39,532 nucleotides of DNA. It comes from Paraburkholderia aromaticivorans. Lineage in GTDB: Bacteria > Pseudomonadota > Gammaproteobacteria > Burkholderiales > Burkholderiaceae. Both the position numbers and the translations under genes were made by a program. Of the stretch, positions 13,660 through 21,529 are shown in pieces. Under the pieces are notes generated by a model. It made no database searches, was not told the DNA's origin, and saw only the letters and a program-made list of their open reading frames with translations. Within the stretch, counting starts at the first letter, position 1. Every line of letters starts with the position of its first letter. Where the stretch lies: positions 1 to 39,532 of the forward strand of contig NZ_CP022995.1 of the NCBI RefSeq assembly GCF_002278075.1, in the 5' to 3' direction.

Positions 13660-15320
13660 ATAATGCGGAGCCTTGCTCAGCAAGGCTTTCCACTTATCCG
13701 GAATGCCTGGCATTCCCGGCTAATTATAAGAGATTCCGCACGCGTAGCGTGCTTTCATCATACAGATACAACTACAATAAGATCGCTGACCGCCACAAGC
13801 GGTCCTAGCGCGCAAGCAGCACTCTGCGTCGCCGGGTCCGCCACAAGCGGCCAGCAACGCAGCACGAGGGCAACCAACCCTTGCATTACCGGTTGCCCGA
13901 AGTGGTGTAGCGCGCGAGCGATTACACGGAACAGGGACAGCCACCACCGCAGTAAGTAGTCCGGGGCTGACCACCCTGGATTCCATCACTTCACGCGAGC
14001 CGTAAGGCTCAAGGCACGGCTACCAACCGTGCCGAGTGTGCTGAAGTCGTATGCGCGTAATGGCGCTGGTACGACTACGACGAGCGCTGGACGGTGTAAC
14101 TCCGTCCTTCGACTCAATCCCCCAGCAACACGGGGAATCGAGGTTGGGCGACACGGAAACGGGCATCGCGAGGAAATGCGCGATGTTCCTGTGTAGCGTG
14201 AAAGCGGGAGACAGCTTCGCTGTCGTTAGGACCGCCCAGGGGCTGCGGGAAACCGTAGAACCTGTGCCACACACGTAGGCTGCTGAGGCGTTCCGAAAGG
14301 GCGCAGGCGTGCAAGGGGAAACCTAGCGCACGTGGCACCTTCCGGCGAAAGCTGGGGGGGTCGCTGTATAGCTTAAGCGTGTAAATGCGGCCGAAGAGGT
14401 CGCTATGTGGTGGGGCATCAAGCCTGTCTGAAGACGAAGCCGTTGACGGCACAACAGGTAAGCGAGCCGCTTTGGAATCTCGGGCCGCTGAAAACCTGAT
14501 GGGTGAGAGGGAACACCTCTCTGTTGTTGCTTGAGGCGCAGGCGTGGTGCCCCGGAGCGTTGTTTAGCTTCAGTAGCGTTGCACTAACGTGGGAATCGCT
14601 AAGGCCAATATCGGGCTGGTAACCCGATGGCTATGCGAGGGAGAGTGGATCAGTAGGGCCGTGCGGCGCAAGCCGCATAGCTGTTTGTCGCGATTCGTCC
14701 GAAGCGCAAACAGCAGGCGCAAGCCTGTCCGAAAGTTCACGGCACACGTAAGCGTGAAGATGCGGGGTGGTTCCCGCAATGGAATGTTGGAACGGGCGCG
14801 GTTGGTAGCCGCGCCCGTCTTGGGATTGGTCTCCCAAGGTCTCCAACGTGTAATTGAACCCTTTCAAAGGAGCTTGTCGTGGAAGCAAAACGCAGTGAAC
14901 GAGCCGGCCGACAAGGCCGGAATCAACCCGGCCGAAGTTGGGCCGGTGGGCAAAGTGGCCCGCCGCATGGGGTCGCTGGCATCAACAAGTCGCGCACCTC
15001 GGTACGTGCAAGTCAACCCGGCAGCAGTCAGGCCGGCGGGCAAGACGGTTCTTTGTGGACCGGTGGCAACCAGGGAAACGGCGTTATCGCGCCGGCTTCG
15101 CTGTGGCAAGCCGGGGTTTGACTCCGGTACGTCAACCGACAAACAGGCCACAAGCCTGCGTCAATGGCGTCAAGGTTGAGGGCGTGGGAAGCCTTCAATT
15201 GGTGTACGGCCGCAGACCGTATCTGCTCGGCAGGGTGGTGCGCCTTTTTAGGCAATCCGTTCGTGCTTCGGCACACGCCGGCCCTAAACCGGAGAGACGA
15301 AAGTCTCTCCGGTTCCCCCT
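13660..15320 (+). ncRNA. Candidate giant structured RNA (or structured transfer origin) upstream of the coupling protein
   Basis: About 1.66 kb lack any credible coding frame on either strand but hold more than twenty local stem-loops. Examples: AGCCTTGCT/AGCAAGGCT (13669-13687), GGGCAACC/GGTTGCCC (13868-13898), GGCACGG/CCGTGCC (14013-14033), AGTCGTA/TACGACT (14045-14076), GGACGG/CCGTCC (14089-14107), TGCGGC-GCAA-GCCGCA (14662-14677), CAGGC-GCAA-GCCTG (14714-14727), ACGGGCGCGG and complement (14792-14818), TTGGGA/TCCCAA and a 12-bp stem closed by GAAA (15287-15314). Loops of the GNRA type (GCAA, GAAA) appear only when the plus strand is read, so a plus-strand transcript is favoured. It may be a non-coding RNA, an unusually long leader of the coupling-protein gene, or folded DNA containing oriT. 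No known RNA class was recognised. Confidence 0.55.
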
Positions 15321-15337
15321 AACAAGCGGAGGAAGCC

Positions 15338-17116
15338 GTGCTTATTCCTAACGCAGTGAATATGCAGTCTGCGCAGGCGACCGTCTTTGCGGCGGTCGAG
15401 CGTGCGCTTCAATGGTCCAGTCCGTGGTATTGGGTCGTGGTCGCTATTCCGCTCTTTACGGTATCGGTGTTGCATCCCGTACCGTGGCGGCTGCGCACCA
15501 ATGATCCAACGTTCCTCGACTTGGTGACCTTCCTCGCGCGTCGGATTTCCGTGTATGCGCTGGAGCTGCTGGTGGTCCTTGTCCCACTCATCGGGCTCTT
15601 TCTCTTCGTAATTTCGGCCGGCATGTCGTTCGGAGAGGCGGTATCGAGTTACGGCGCGTGGCTCGCTGGCCGGCTCGGACAATACTGGCCGATCGTGGCC
15701 GGCGCAGTTGTCTACGGTCTTGCGTTGCGGTTTGTGTGGGACCGATATATCTCGCCAAGGTTGTCGGCTTTCTGGCGTTCGGTGCGCGTCACTCAGGAAA
15801 CCGACAAACTGGTCGATGCGCGCGAGGAAGTAGTGACGCTGAAGGCTAAGGACTTCGAGCCGGAAAAATACTTCGCCGATGGCAAGATTTTTTACGGTCT
15901 GGACGAACACGACCAGCCTATCTATTTCGACCTGAAAGAGTTCTTCACAACGCACCACGCGATCCTTGGCCCGACGAGTTACGGCAAGGGTATCGTGCTG
16001 CAAGGCGTGTTCAAACAGTGCATCCGGTTCGGATTCGGCGTGTTCTACATCGATCCGAAAGGCGACGATTACCTGCCGTACCTGCTGCAAAACGAAGCGC
16101 AGGCGGCCGGCCGGCGCTTCGTCTATCTCGACCTGAATCCGGGTGGGAAAGGTGTGTGGCATCCGTTCCTTGGCGGCGATTTCCGGCAGCGCCGCACGCG
16201 GATCGTGCGCGCTTTCAATCTCGACTCGGCCGGCACCGATGCCGATGTCTACAAGGCCAAGGAACGCGCGCTGCTCGATGACGCGCTCGAAAACACTGAC
16301 GGCACAATCAAGTCGCTTCTGGCCTACGTGAAGGATCACGGCAATGCCGGCGACCGTGATCTGTCTACGTTGCGCGACTCCCTGCGCGAATGGTCGCGCG
16401 TCGATACCTTCGCCCAGCCAGCTAAGCGCAAGGGCCACTCGATCGAAGCATGCCTGTTGAATAATGCCGTCGTCTACGTTCGCGGTGACCTGGCTGACCC
16501 GGTTGTGAAGGCTGCGACAAAGGCTTACATCGCGGAGCTGACGGCGGAAATCAAGCGTCTGTTGCCGCAGCGGCCGGCGCATGTGACGCTCGGCATTGAC
16601 GAATTGAAGTTCCTTGCGTGCGCGGAAATCAATGATGCACTCGCGACGATCCGGCAAAGCCGCTGCAATATGTTGCTCGCTGCGCAGTCGATCGCGAACC
16701 TTGAAGCGCCGGATGACAAGCGCCTTGATGGCAAGGCACTGGCGCGGGAATTCGAGGTCAACACGCCTATCAAGTTCGTCTACCGGGCAGCGGATGAACG
16801 TACGGCCGAATGGGCGGAAAAGCTCTCGGCAACCCAATGGCTGAACGTCGTGCAGCGCGAAACCACGAAAACCAACGTGCACGGCGGCGAACAATGGGAA
16901 GGAAACCGGATGGTGGGCAAGCTGGAACAACCCATCATTTCGCAAAGCACGCTGCTCAGCCTGCCGGCGCGGATTGCCATCGCCTACATGCCCGGCCGCA
17001 ACGCGTCGAAGCTCTACACCTGCCACGCGCACATCGATCGCAGCGTGGCGTCGTGGATCACACAAGCACCGACCACGCCGGCCGCCGCTGCTGAATCAAC
17101 GGAATCGGCGGAATAA
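15338..17116 (+). CDS. virD4: Type IV coupling protein (VirD4/TraG/TrwB-like)
   Basis: Hexameric membrane ATPase of 592 residues linking the DNA-processing complex to the VirB channel. The GTG at 15338 has GGAGGA 6 nt upstream. Membrane segments lie near residues 31-47, 75-95 and 117-135. Walker A is GPTSYGKGI at 211-219, followed by 'GVFYIDPKGDDYLPYLL', a typical coupling-protein segment. Walker B is 'HVTLGIDELKFLA' near 415-425, followed by 'TIRQSRCNMLLAAQS', like the sensor Gln region of TraD/TraG. The C-terminal tail is short and Ala/Thr-rich, so no large substrate-binding extension is present. It stands apart from the virB operon and follows the hairpin-rich region. I find no relaxase gene beside it. 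Confidence 0.93.
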   Translation: MLIPNAVNMQSAQATVFAAVERALQWSSPWYWVVVAIPLFTVSVLHPVPWRLRTNDPTFLDLVTFLARRISVYALELLVVLVPLIGLFLFVISAGMSFGEAVSSYGAWLAGRLGQYWPIVAGAVVYGLALRFVWDRYISPRLSAFWRSVRVTQETDKLVDAREEVVTLKAKDFEPEKYFADGKIFYGLDEHDQPIYFDLKEFFTTHHAILGPTSYGKGIVLQGVFKQCIRFGFGVFYIDPKGDDYLPYLLQNEAQAAGRRFVYLDLNPGGKGVWHPFLGGDFRQRRTRIVRAFNLDSAGTDADVYKAKERALLDDALENTDGTIKSLLAYVKDHGNAGDRDLSTLRDSLREWSRVDTFAQPAKRKGHSIEACLLNNAVVYVRGDLADPVVKAATKAYIAELTAEIKRLLPQRPAHVTLGIDELKFLACAEINDALATIRQSRCNMLLAAQSIANLEAPDDKRLDGKALAREFEVNTPIKFVYRAADERTAEWAEKLSATQWLNVVQRETTKTNVHGGEQWEGNRMVGKLEQPIISQSTLLSLPARIAIAYMPGRNASKLYTCHAHIDRSVASWITQAPTTPAAAAESTESAE

Positions 17117-17334
17117 CTTTGGCGTCAGTCGGAGGGTTATACGCCGGAACCGCCGAAAATTTCGTTCGGGTGTCAGGGGACAACGAAACGGCCAACTGAT
17201 TTGAACGGCGCGCAGGGTATACACGCTCACATTTCTCGAACTGGGCGTACCCGGAGTAAAATGTGCTTGCTAATCGGATGATTGGCACTTGGGCCGCAAG
17301 GAGTTGCGGTTAATTATCTTGCATGGAGTTGCAA

Positions 17335-17619
17335 ATGAATCAAGTTACCGGAAAAATCACATCCATCGCCACCATCGGCGAGATTTTTCAGAAATCCCCG
17401 ACGATCAATCGCCTGATATTGAAGCACGTTGGTCAATCGGCTTGGGAAATCACCAAGTGTGACGGCGAGCGGCCAAATAACCTGCGTGAAGTTGCCGAAC
17501 GTTCGGCGGGTAAGTTCGCCTACGAACGCAATATCAAGCGGGGTTTCGAGGCACTGAGCGGATACGACATCGACAGCGACGAGCAGATCAAGGTCGTGTA
17601 CCGCCTACCGAGCGATTGA
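17335..17619 (+). CDS. Uncharacterised small protein
   Basis: A 94-residue cytoplasmic protein starting MNQVTGKITSIATIGEIF. The ATG at 17335 has GGAG 6-7 nt upstream; the earlier ATG at 17323 overlaps that box. Mixed alpha/beta character, with no motif known to me. The upstream region contains a GTATACACGCTC site (17217-17228) resembling the GTGTACAC operators, so it may belong to the same regulon. A 16-bp perfect hairpin lies directly after the stop. It is flanked by two copies of a short sequence TACGCCGGAACCGC (17140s and 17627). Confidence 0.65.
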   Translation: MNQVTGKITSIATIGEIFQKSPTINRLILKHVGQSAWEITKCDGERPNNLREVAERSAGKFAYERNIKRGFEALSGYDIDSDEQIKVVYRLPSD

Positions 17620-17628
17620 GGCGCTGTA

Positions 17629-17676
17629 CGCCGGAACCGCTGAGAATTCCGACGCAAAACCTCAGCGGTTCCGGCG
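17629..17676. terminator. Strong 16-bp stem-loop between convergent genes
   Basis: CGCCGGAACCGCTGAG (17629-17644) pairs exactly with 17661-17676 across a 16-nt loop. It separates the rightward gene ending at 17619 from the leftward gene ending at 17709. No T-run follows on the plus strand, so it may act as a protective or Rho-dependent structure. The left arm is partly repeated near 17147-17160. Confidence 0.6.
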
Positions 17677-17708
17677 GACACCCCAGTCGGTCGAAAACTC
17701 CCGCCCTT

Positions 17709-18134
17709 CTAACTCGGCACGACGACAGCGTGATACGCCGCCAAGCCACCGACGAAAAAGGCTGCGAAAGAGCCGATGGCAAGGCCGATGGAGATCACGT
17801 TGGCCATGGCGCCGCAACGCACCCACCAAACGCTGGTTTTCCCCCAATGCGTGCTCCCGTACGCGTACTGCGACAAGTATCTGAAGCCGGACGCGACCCC
17901 TGCTATCCCTGCACCAACCATGAACCATAAAAGTGCTGTCCCGATTTGGGTAAGGAGCGGCGCTCCCGCAACCAGTAGCCCCTTTGCAATCGCGTTGCCG
18001 GCGAATGCAAGGACGGTTGCCGCTGCTCCGCCATTTAAACGATCGCGGACCGAAGAGCCGTCTGACCAGCCTCGACTGTCGCCTTGAGCATCTCGACGCT
18101 CATCGTCGAGCTTCTCGACAATTCCGCTTTCCAT
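17709..18134 (-). CDS. Predicted membrane protein
   Basis: A 141-residue protein with a polar N-terminal 35 residues (KLDDERRDAQGDSRGWSD). Hydrophobic segments follow near 36-50, 53-80 (LLVAGAPLLTQIGTALLWFM, VGAGIAGVAS) and 108-138 (MANVISIGLAIGSFAAFFVG). Family unknown. Its start lies 100 nt inside the upstream gene in another reading frame; no later start codon precedes the first membrane helix, so the overlap seems genuine. The pair forms a two-gene minus-strand unit, perhaps a membrane protein with a soluble partner. Confidence 0.65.
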   Translation of the reverse strand: MESGIVEKLDDERRDAQGDSRGWSDGSSVRDRLNGGAAATVLAFAGNAIAKGLLVAGAPLLTQIGTALLWFMVGAGIAGVASGFRYLSQYAYGSTHWGKTSVWWVRCGAMANVISIGLAIGSFAAFFVGGLAAYHAVVVPS

Positions 18135-18319
18135 ACTTCAAGCTGGTGGTTAGCTTGGGCTTCCGTGATGGAAGGTTCGCCCTGCTCTTGCTGAAGGGCC
18201 GTAGCCGATACGTTGGCGAGATAGGCATTCAGATTTGCGATCAGCAATTCCTTCGCTCCGGTTTTCTCTACTTCAAGAACCGCGTCTTGTATTTGTTTGA
18301 CTGCTTCTGAAGCTTTCAT
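18035..18319 (-). CDS. Uncharacterised helical protein overlapping the membrane-protein gene
   Basis: A 94-residue protein starting MKASEAVKQIQDAVLEVEKT (ATG 18319). It is nearly all helical and acidic, with regular Ala/Leu spacing suggesting a coiled coil (AKELLIANLNAYLANVSATA). The 3' 100 nt also encode the N terminus of the downstream membrane protein in a different frame. Both products seem to be real because each shows consistent amino-acid composition across the overlap. No function can be assigned. Confidence 0.6.
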   Translation of the reverse strand: MKASEAVKQIQDAVLEVEKTGAKELLIANLNAYLANVSATALQQEQGEPSITEAQANHQLEVWKAELSRSSTMSVEMLKATVEAGQTALRSAIV

Positions 18320-18401
18320 GGCGTGGCATTCGAGTCGACGTGCCGCACACAGTAGCACGGGTTCTAGGCCCTTCGATCTGTCCATCTGGGGGACCCCTAG
18401 T

Positions 18402-18419
18402 GGCCCGCCGAAACGGGCC
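18402..18419. terminator. GGCCCG/CGGGCC hairpin after the DUF3560 gene
   Basis: GGCCCG (18402-18407) pairs with CGGGCC (18414-18419). It lies 10 nt beyond the stop of the leftward DUF3560 gene. No T-run is present, so termination strength is uncertain. Confidence 0.4.
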
Positions 18420-18428
18420 GGGTCGGGA

Positions 18429-19232
18429 TCACTCGCCGGTCAGTAGCTCGTCGAGCTGCGGACGCAGCCACGTCGCCGTGTTGATCGCGGCCGGCGTAAG
18501 CTTGCGGACATAGGTCGATTTGCCCGCCGGCGACCGGCTCGGGCTGTATACGAAGCCGTTGCGCTTCATCAGGTCGCGCACGGGCTTATCCGGCTTGGCG
18601 TCGAACACAAACGCGGCGCGGTTGTTGTCCTCCACGTCCTCGCGGTACGTGTAGCCCCGCCCCTGTTCCTCGCGATCGCAGCGCTCCGCGATCTTTTCGA
18701 GCGCCGCGATGCGGTCGCGTATGCGCCGGATATTGGCGCTGCTGTTGGTCAGCTCGTAAGATGCGAAGCCAGCGCGGCCTCGATAGTCCGGCCGGAACAG
18801 CTTCTCGATGGCGTCGGCCGTGTAGCCAAGCGCGGCAAGGCCGGCGCGATCCTCGCGGCGGATCAGCGTATTCGTGCGCTTCATCCGCTCGTGCCGTTGC
18901 TCCAGCTCGGCCAACTTCACGCCCAGCTTGTCTACCGCTTCCGGATCATCGCTCGATATGCCGCCCTTGCCGACAGCCGCGGCGCGGCGCTCCAGTTCCT
19001 TCGCCTGGTCTTGCAGCGCGAACGCCTTGCCGAACGTGTTGTGAATCCGTGCGCGATAGTTACGGTCGCGGCGCTCGGAGTGGTGGCCGCGCAAGATGGG
19101 CTGACCGGACGGGATAGCGGACGCCATAACCTCGGCGCGGGTATAGGTCATGTTTGACGCCGACCGGGCGCGATCGGCGCGAGCCTCCAGGCGGTCGCGG
19201 CGGGCTTGCTGCTTGGCTTCGTACTTGTTCAC
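18429..19232 (-). CDS. DUF3560 domain protein
   Basis: A 267-residue protein common on plasmids and ICEs. The N terminus is Arg/Ala-rich and helical (KQQARRDRLEARADRARSAS). The family signature follows: 'SAIPSGQPILRGHHSERRDR' and 'IHNTFGKAFALQDQAKELERR', where FGKAF and the preceding HHSERRDR are the most characteristic. The C-terminal part (about 200-267) contains 'VFDAKPDKPVRDLMKRNGF' and 'YVRKLTPAAINTATWL', typical of the domain. The GTG start at 19232 has GGAG upstream. Function of the family is unknown; I keep it as a plasmid accessory protein. Confidence 0.88.
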   Translation of the reverse strand: MNKYEAKQQARRDRLEARADRARSASNMTYTRAEVMASAIPSGQPILRGHHSERRDRNYRARIHNTFGKAFALQDQAKELERRAAAVGKGGISSDDPEAVDKLGVKLAELEQRHERMKRTNTLIRREDRAGLAALGYTADAIEKLFRPDYRGRAGFASYELTNSSANIRRIRDRIAALEKIAERCDREEQGRGYTYREDVEDNNRAAFVFDAKPDKPVRDLMKRNGFVYSPSRSPAGKSTYVRKLTPAAINTATWLRPQLDELLTGE

Positions 19233-19251
19233 GGTCTATCTCCTATAGAGT

Positions 19252-19272
19252 GCCGGGCCACCTCCGCCCGGC
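19252..19272. other. GCCGGGC/GCCCGGC hairpin in the intergenic gap
   Basis: A 7-bp perfect stem (19252-19258 with 19266-19272) lies between the small gene ending at 19286 and the DUF3560 start at 19232. It could attenuate read-through into DUF3560. Confidence 0.4.
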
Positions 19273-19285
19273 TGGGGGTGGCGGC

Positions 19286-19444
19286 TCACTCGCCGATCTT
19301 GCGCAGTTGCTCGAAGTAGTGACGCGACGCCTTTGCCATCTCCATCATTTGGGCGCGGGCGCTGCCGTCACGGCGTAGACGCCTGGCGAGCGCGAGGCTC
19401 GCGGCGTGGTTGGTGCGGTGGTAGGTGCTGAGCTTGGTTGGCAT
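19286..19444 (-). CDS. Small basic protein, 52 residues
   Basis: Starts MPTKLSTYHRTNHAASLALA at ATG 19444; a longer frame to 19549 begins upstream but overlaps another small gene and lacks a ribosome site. Strongly basic in the middle (ARRLRRDGSARAQ) and helical at the end (HYFEQLRKIGE). No family is known to me. It lies between the 43-residue gene and the DUF3560 gene, all on the minus strand, as likely parts of one transcript. Confidence 0.55.
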   Translation of the reverse strand: MPTKLSTYHRTNHAASLALARRLRRDGSARAQMMEMAKASRHYFEQLRKIGE

Positions 19445-19458
19445 GACAAACGCCCCTG

Positions 19459-19590
19459 TCAACACCAGACGACGCGGCCGTAATCGACCGTGCGGCGGTA
19501 GTAGTTCCGGCCATCCCAAGGAGTGAACGTGTATTCCATGTAGGCACACGTAAGGACTACTATCCAGTGATGAAGTGAGAGCTGGTTCAT
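19459..19590 (-). CDS. Small protein of 43 residues
   Basis: ATG 19590 with an ideal GGAGG box 6 nt upstream opens a 44-codon frame: MNQLSLHHWIVVLTCAYMEY then TFTPWDGRNYYRRTVDYGRV and a short tail ending at the TGA (19461-19459). Rich in Trp, Tyr and hydrophobic residues at the N terminus, so it may insert in a membrane. Its stop lies 15 nt before the next gene's start. Support is the ribosome site, tight spacing and non-random composition. Confidence 0.55.
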   Translation of the reverse strand: MNQLSLHHWIVVLTCAYMEYTFTPWDGRNYYRRTVDYGRVVWC

Positions 19591-19976
19591 ATCGACCTCC
19601 AGAGAAAGGGGTTGCCTTTACTGCTGACCGGGTCCCTAGATTCCGAGTCCCGGAGTGGAGTGGTTTGGCGAGGCTGGGGAACTTGACCGTCTTGCCGCCG
19701 TTTCCCTGAGTTCGTCGTCCCGCGACGGGGTTAGCCGGCCCGGTGTGGCTGTCAAGGGTGAAACCGGAGGCCGCATGCCCGCGCAGCGAAGCGAGCAGGA
19801 ACGGGCGAGGATTCAGCGCGCAGCGCGGCCCTTGATGGCCGCACCGGGTTGGCTATGGTCGCGAGAAAGGACGGCGAACTCAGGGGCACGGCCAAGGGCG
19901 ATTACCGGAGCCGAGCTGAACCGCCGCGCGGCGAGCGCCGATGTGCGGCCGGTCGCACCTGACTAGGGGGTTGCGT
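19591..19976. other. Non-coding GC-rich stretch
   Basis: No credible gene. An open frame (19655-19966, plus) has random-looking Arg/Ala-rich sequence and no ribosome site. Short hairpins are present (for example GTCCCGCGACGGGG near 19720 and GCGCGCAGCGCG near 19817). It leads directly into the first copy of the large direct repeat. Confidence 0.5.
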
Positions 19977-20174
19977 TAGGGATTGAAGCCCGCATGGGGC
20001 GAGACCCGGACCGGGGCTCGACGCGCAGCGCGAAAGCCCGACCCGAAGCTACGCGTAGGGGAACGCGCGCAGGTTTATCGACACAACGTTTTAGCCTAAA
20101 ATCAGTCTCGTTGTTAGACGCTCTGCCATTCGCGGAGCGTCTAACGGCACTCCCGGATGGCTTTTCTTTTTGGA
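19977..20174 (+). repeat. Large imperfect direct repeat, copy A
   Basis: Begins TAGGGATTGAAGCCCG and contains GCGCGAAAGCCCGACCCGAA, AACGCGCGCAGGTTTATCGA and CACAACGTTT. It ends with a stem GTTAGACGCTC/GAGCGTCTAAC (about 20112-20144), then ACTCCCGGATGGCTTTTCTT and a GGAGG. Copy B lies at 21530-21720. Differences are scattered substitutions and small indels. The 3' end behaves like a terminator. Confidence 0.85.
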
Positions 20175-20908
20175 GGCCATCATATTCAACGAGCAATCAA
20201 CTGGTTCGGGAAGTCTGTTCAAGGTCAGTAAAGACGTGCTGCTTGGGTCATCTGACTTGTGGGTAGGTAGTGTGCAAATCGACTCACATATCGTTGTCGC
20301 ATCAGCAACCGCGATGCTCAGGAATGAGCATCGTTTTGCGGGTTTTCGATTGACGCTTGGCACGACCGATCATATCGGCCGTGGTTTGGGCTATTTCGCC
20401 GAACTCCGACCGGCAAGCCAGTTTCCGGCACGTCACGTCAAAAAGGCCGCTGGAGGACGGCCGTCGCGAGGGGACGCGAATCGGCAAGAATCCGCTGCTG
20501 TTTGGCGCGGATCAACTTGAAAAATACGCATGCTCCTCTGTCACTTGTCCTAGCTTAGGATATGGAACGTCACGATTGACCTTCCCTTGAGTACTGACCG
20601 GATTATGGCACTCGGGGATCAACGGAACTGCAATCGTAGTTGATTGGGGTTAGGCTACTTTCTGTTTCTGTGCCGGCTGTCCAGTTGGCCGACTTCCCTT
20701 TCTAATTGCCCAACACCGGCATTCGAAAGAGGATAGAAAAATCGCCGGAGAGAAGGCACGGGCATCGGCACGACCCATTTCAATCAAGGCCCCCGCGCCG
20801 TCGGGATCGTGACCAACGACCCTTCGCGTTTGTCGCCGACAGGTTTCGCCCGATCGAGCGTAACGCTATTAGCTAATAGAGTACGTTTGAGATAAATCAG
20901 GAACTATC
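20175..20908. other. Segment between repeat A and the secreted-protein gene, no confident gene
   Basis: A frame from TTG 20170 to 20520 follows a GGAGG-like stretch and includes 'LFKVSKDVLLGSSDLWVGSV', but its C-terminal part is Arg-rich and unlike a folded protein. It may be a decayed gene. The remaining 390 nt carry no open frame worth calling, apart from a 14-bp palindrome at 20866. Confidence 0.4.
20866..20879. promoter_or_regulatory. CTATTAGCTAATAG palindrome upstream of the secreted-protein gene
   Basis: A perfect 14-bp palindrome, 30 bp upstream of the GTG at 20909, in an AT-rich stretch. Its position and symmetry suit a repressor operator overlapping the promoter. Confidence 0.5.
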
Positions 20909-21463
20909 GTGAAAAAAACCTGGACTCGATGGATATGCCAAATTTGGTGGATTTTACCAATCGGCTCGACGGTCAGCGCGGCTGCTTTGGCACAGGGCGA
21001 TGCAGACACGCAATGCATGGCGATACTTCAGGAGTTGGGAAAGTTGAACGACGAAGCAGCCATCTGCAGTCGCGTCGGGGAAGCTCAGAGCGTTTGCAGT
21101 CAAGCGAGTAGTGCGAACCCATTCCTAGCTCAGCTAGCGAGAAACTGCTCAACTTCGAGGTCTAATTCGAACGGCCCCAACGAGGGCGGTTTCAGTCATT
21201 CCGAACCGGCTCCCGCTGATCACAGTCTTGCGAATGGGAAAATGTGCCAGTCCGATGATGAGTGCCGCAGCGCTGCCTGTTATCCTGGGCCAGACGGAGA
21301 CCACCATTCTTATTGTGTCAAACGCAGCATGAATTGCGCATGGCCAGGGTTTGACGGCGCTAAGTACGGTGCGTGGGGCCAGTTCCCACAAGGGAGGATG
21401 AAGTGCGCAAATCCGGGAGGTGGCGAGCGCGCGCATTTTGTCTCCCCAGACAGGATCGAATGA
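20909..21463 (+). CDS. Secreted Cys-rich protein of unknown function
   Basis: A 184-residue exported protein (GTG start, AGGAAC box upstream). The signal peptide covers about 1-29 (basic start, hydrophobic core, ALAQG). The mature part has two Cys-containing regions. The first is helical (CMAILQELGKLNDEAAIC, VCSQASSANP). The second, after a Ser/Asn/Pro linker, is compact: 'GKMCQSDDECRSAACYPGPD', 'SYCVKRSMNCAWPGFDG', 'MKCANPGGG'. The CxxDxxCxxxxC spacing resembles small disulfide-knot modules found in many secreted proteins. It is bracketed by the two large direct repeats, like a cargo gene. Function unknown. Confidence 0.75.
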   Translation: MKKTWTRWICQIWWILPIGSTVSAAALAQGDADTQCMAILQELGKLNDEAAICSRVGEAQSVCSQASSANPFLAQLARNCSTSRSNSNGPNEGGFSHSEPAPADHSLANGKMCQSDDECRSAACYPGPDGDHHSYCVKRSMNCAWPGFDGAKYGAWGQFPQGRMKCANPGGGERAHFVSPDRIE

Positions 21464-21529
21464 TTGGCAGAGTGGATTGCGATTTCGACTCCTGTTCGAA
21501 TACCCATGGAGATAAACCATGCCCCCCGC

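Noticed and set aside
13660..15320. Group II intron
   Set aside because: No reverse transcriptase gene, no recognisable domain V hairpin and no typical GUGYG start; kept as an unknown structured region instead.
15284..17065. 593-codon minus-strand frame opposite the coupling protein
   Set aside because: It is an antisense by-product of GC-rich codon use; the plus strand carries the Walker motifs and a ribosome site.
18429..19232. DUF3560 protein as the missing relaxase
   Set aside because: It lacks HUH or catalytic Tyr motifs and is common on plasmids that have other relaxases.
19655..19966. 103-codon plus-strand frame
   Set aside because: No ribosome site, random Arg/Ala-rich composition, and it lies in a hairpin-rich non-coding area.
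20112..20144. Integron attC site (GTTAGAC/GTCTAAC core)
   Set aside because: The order of the core sites is reversed compared with attC, and a T-run follows, so a terminator stem fits better. No integrase gene is present.
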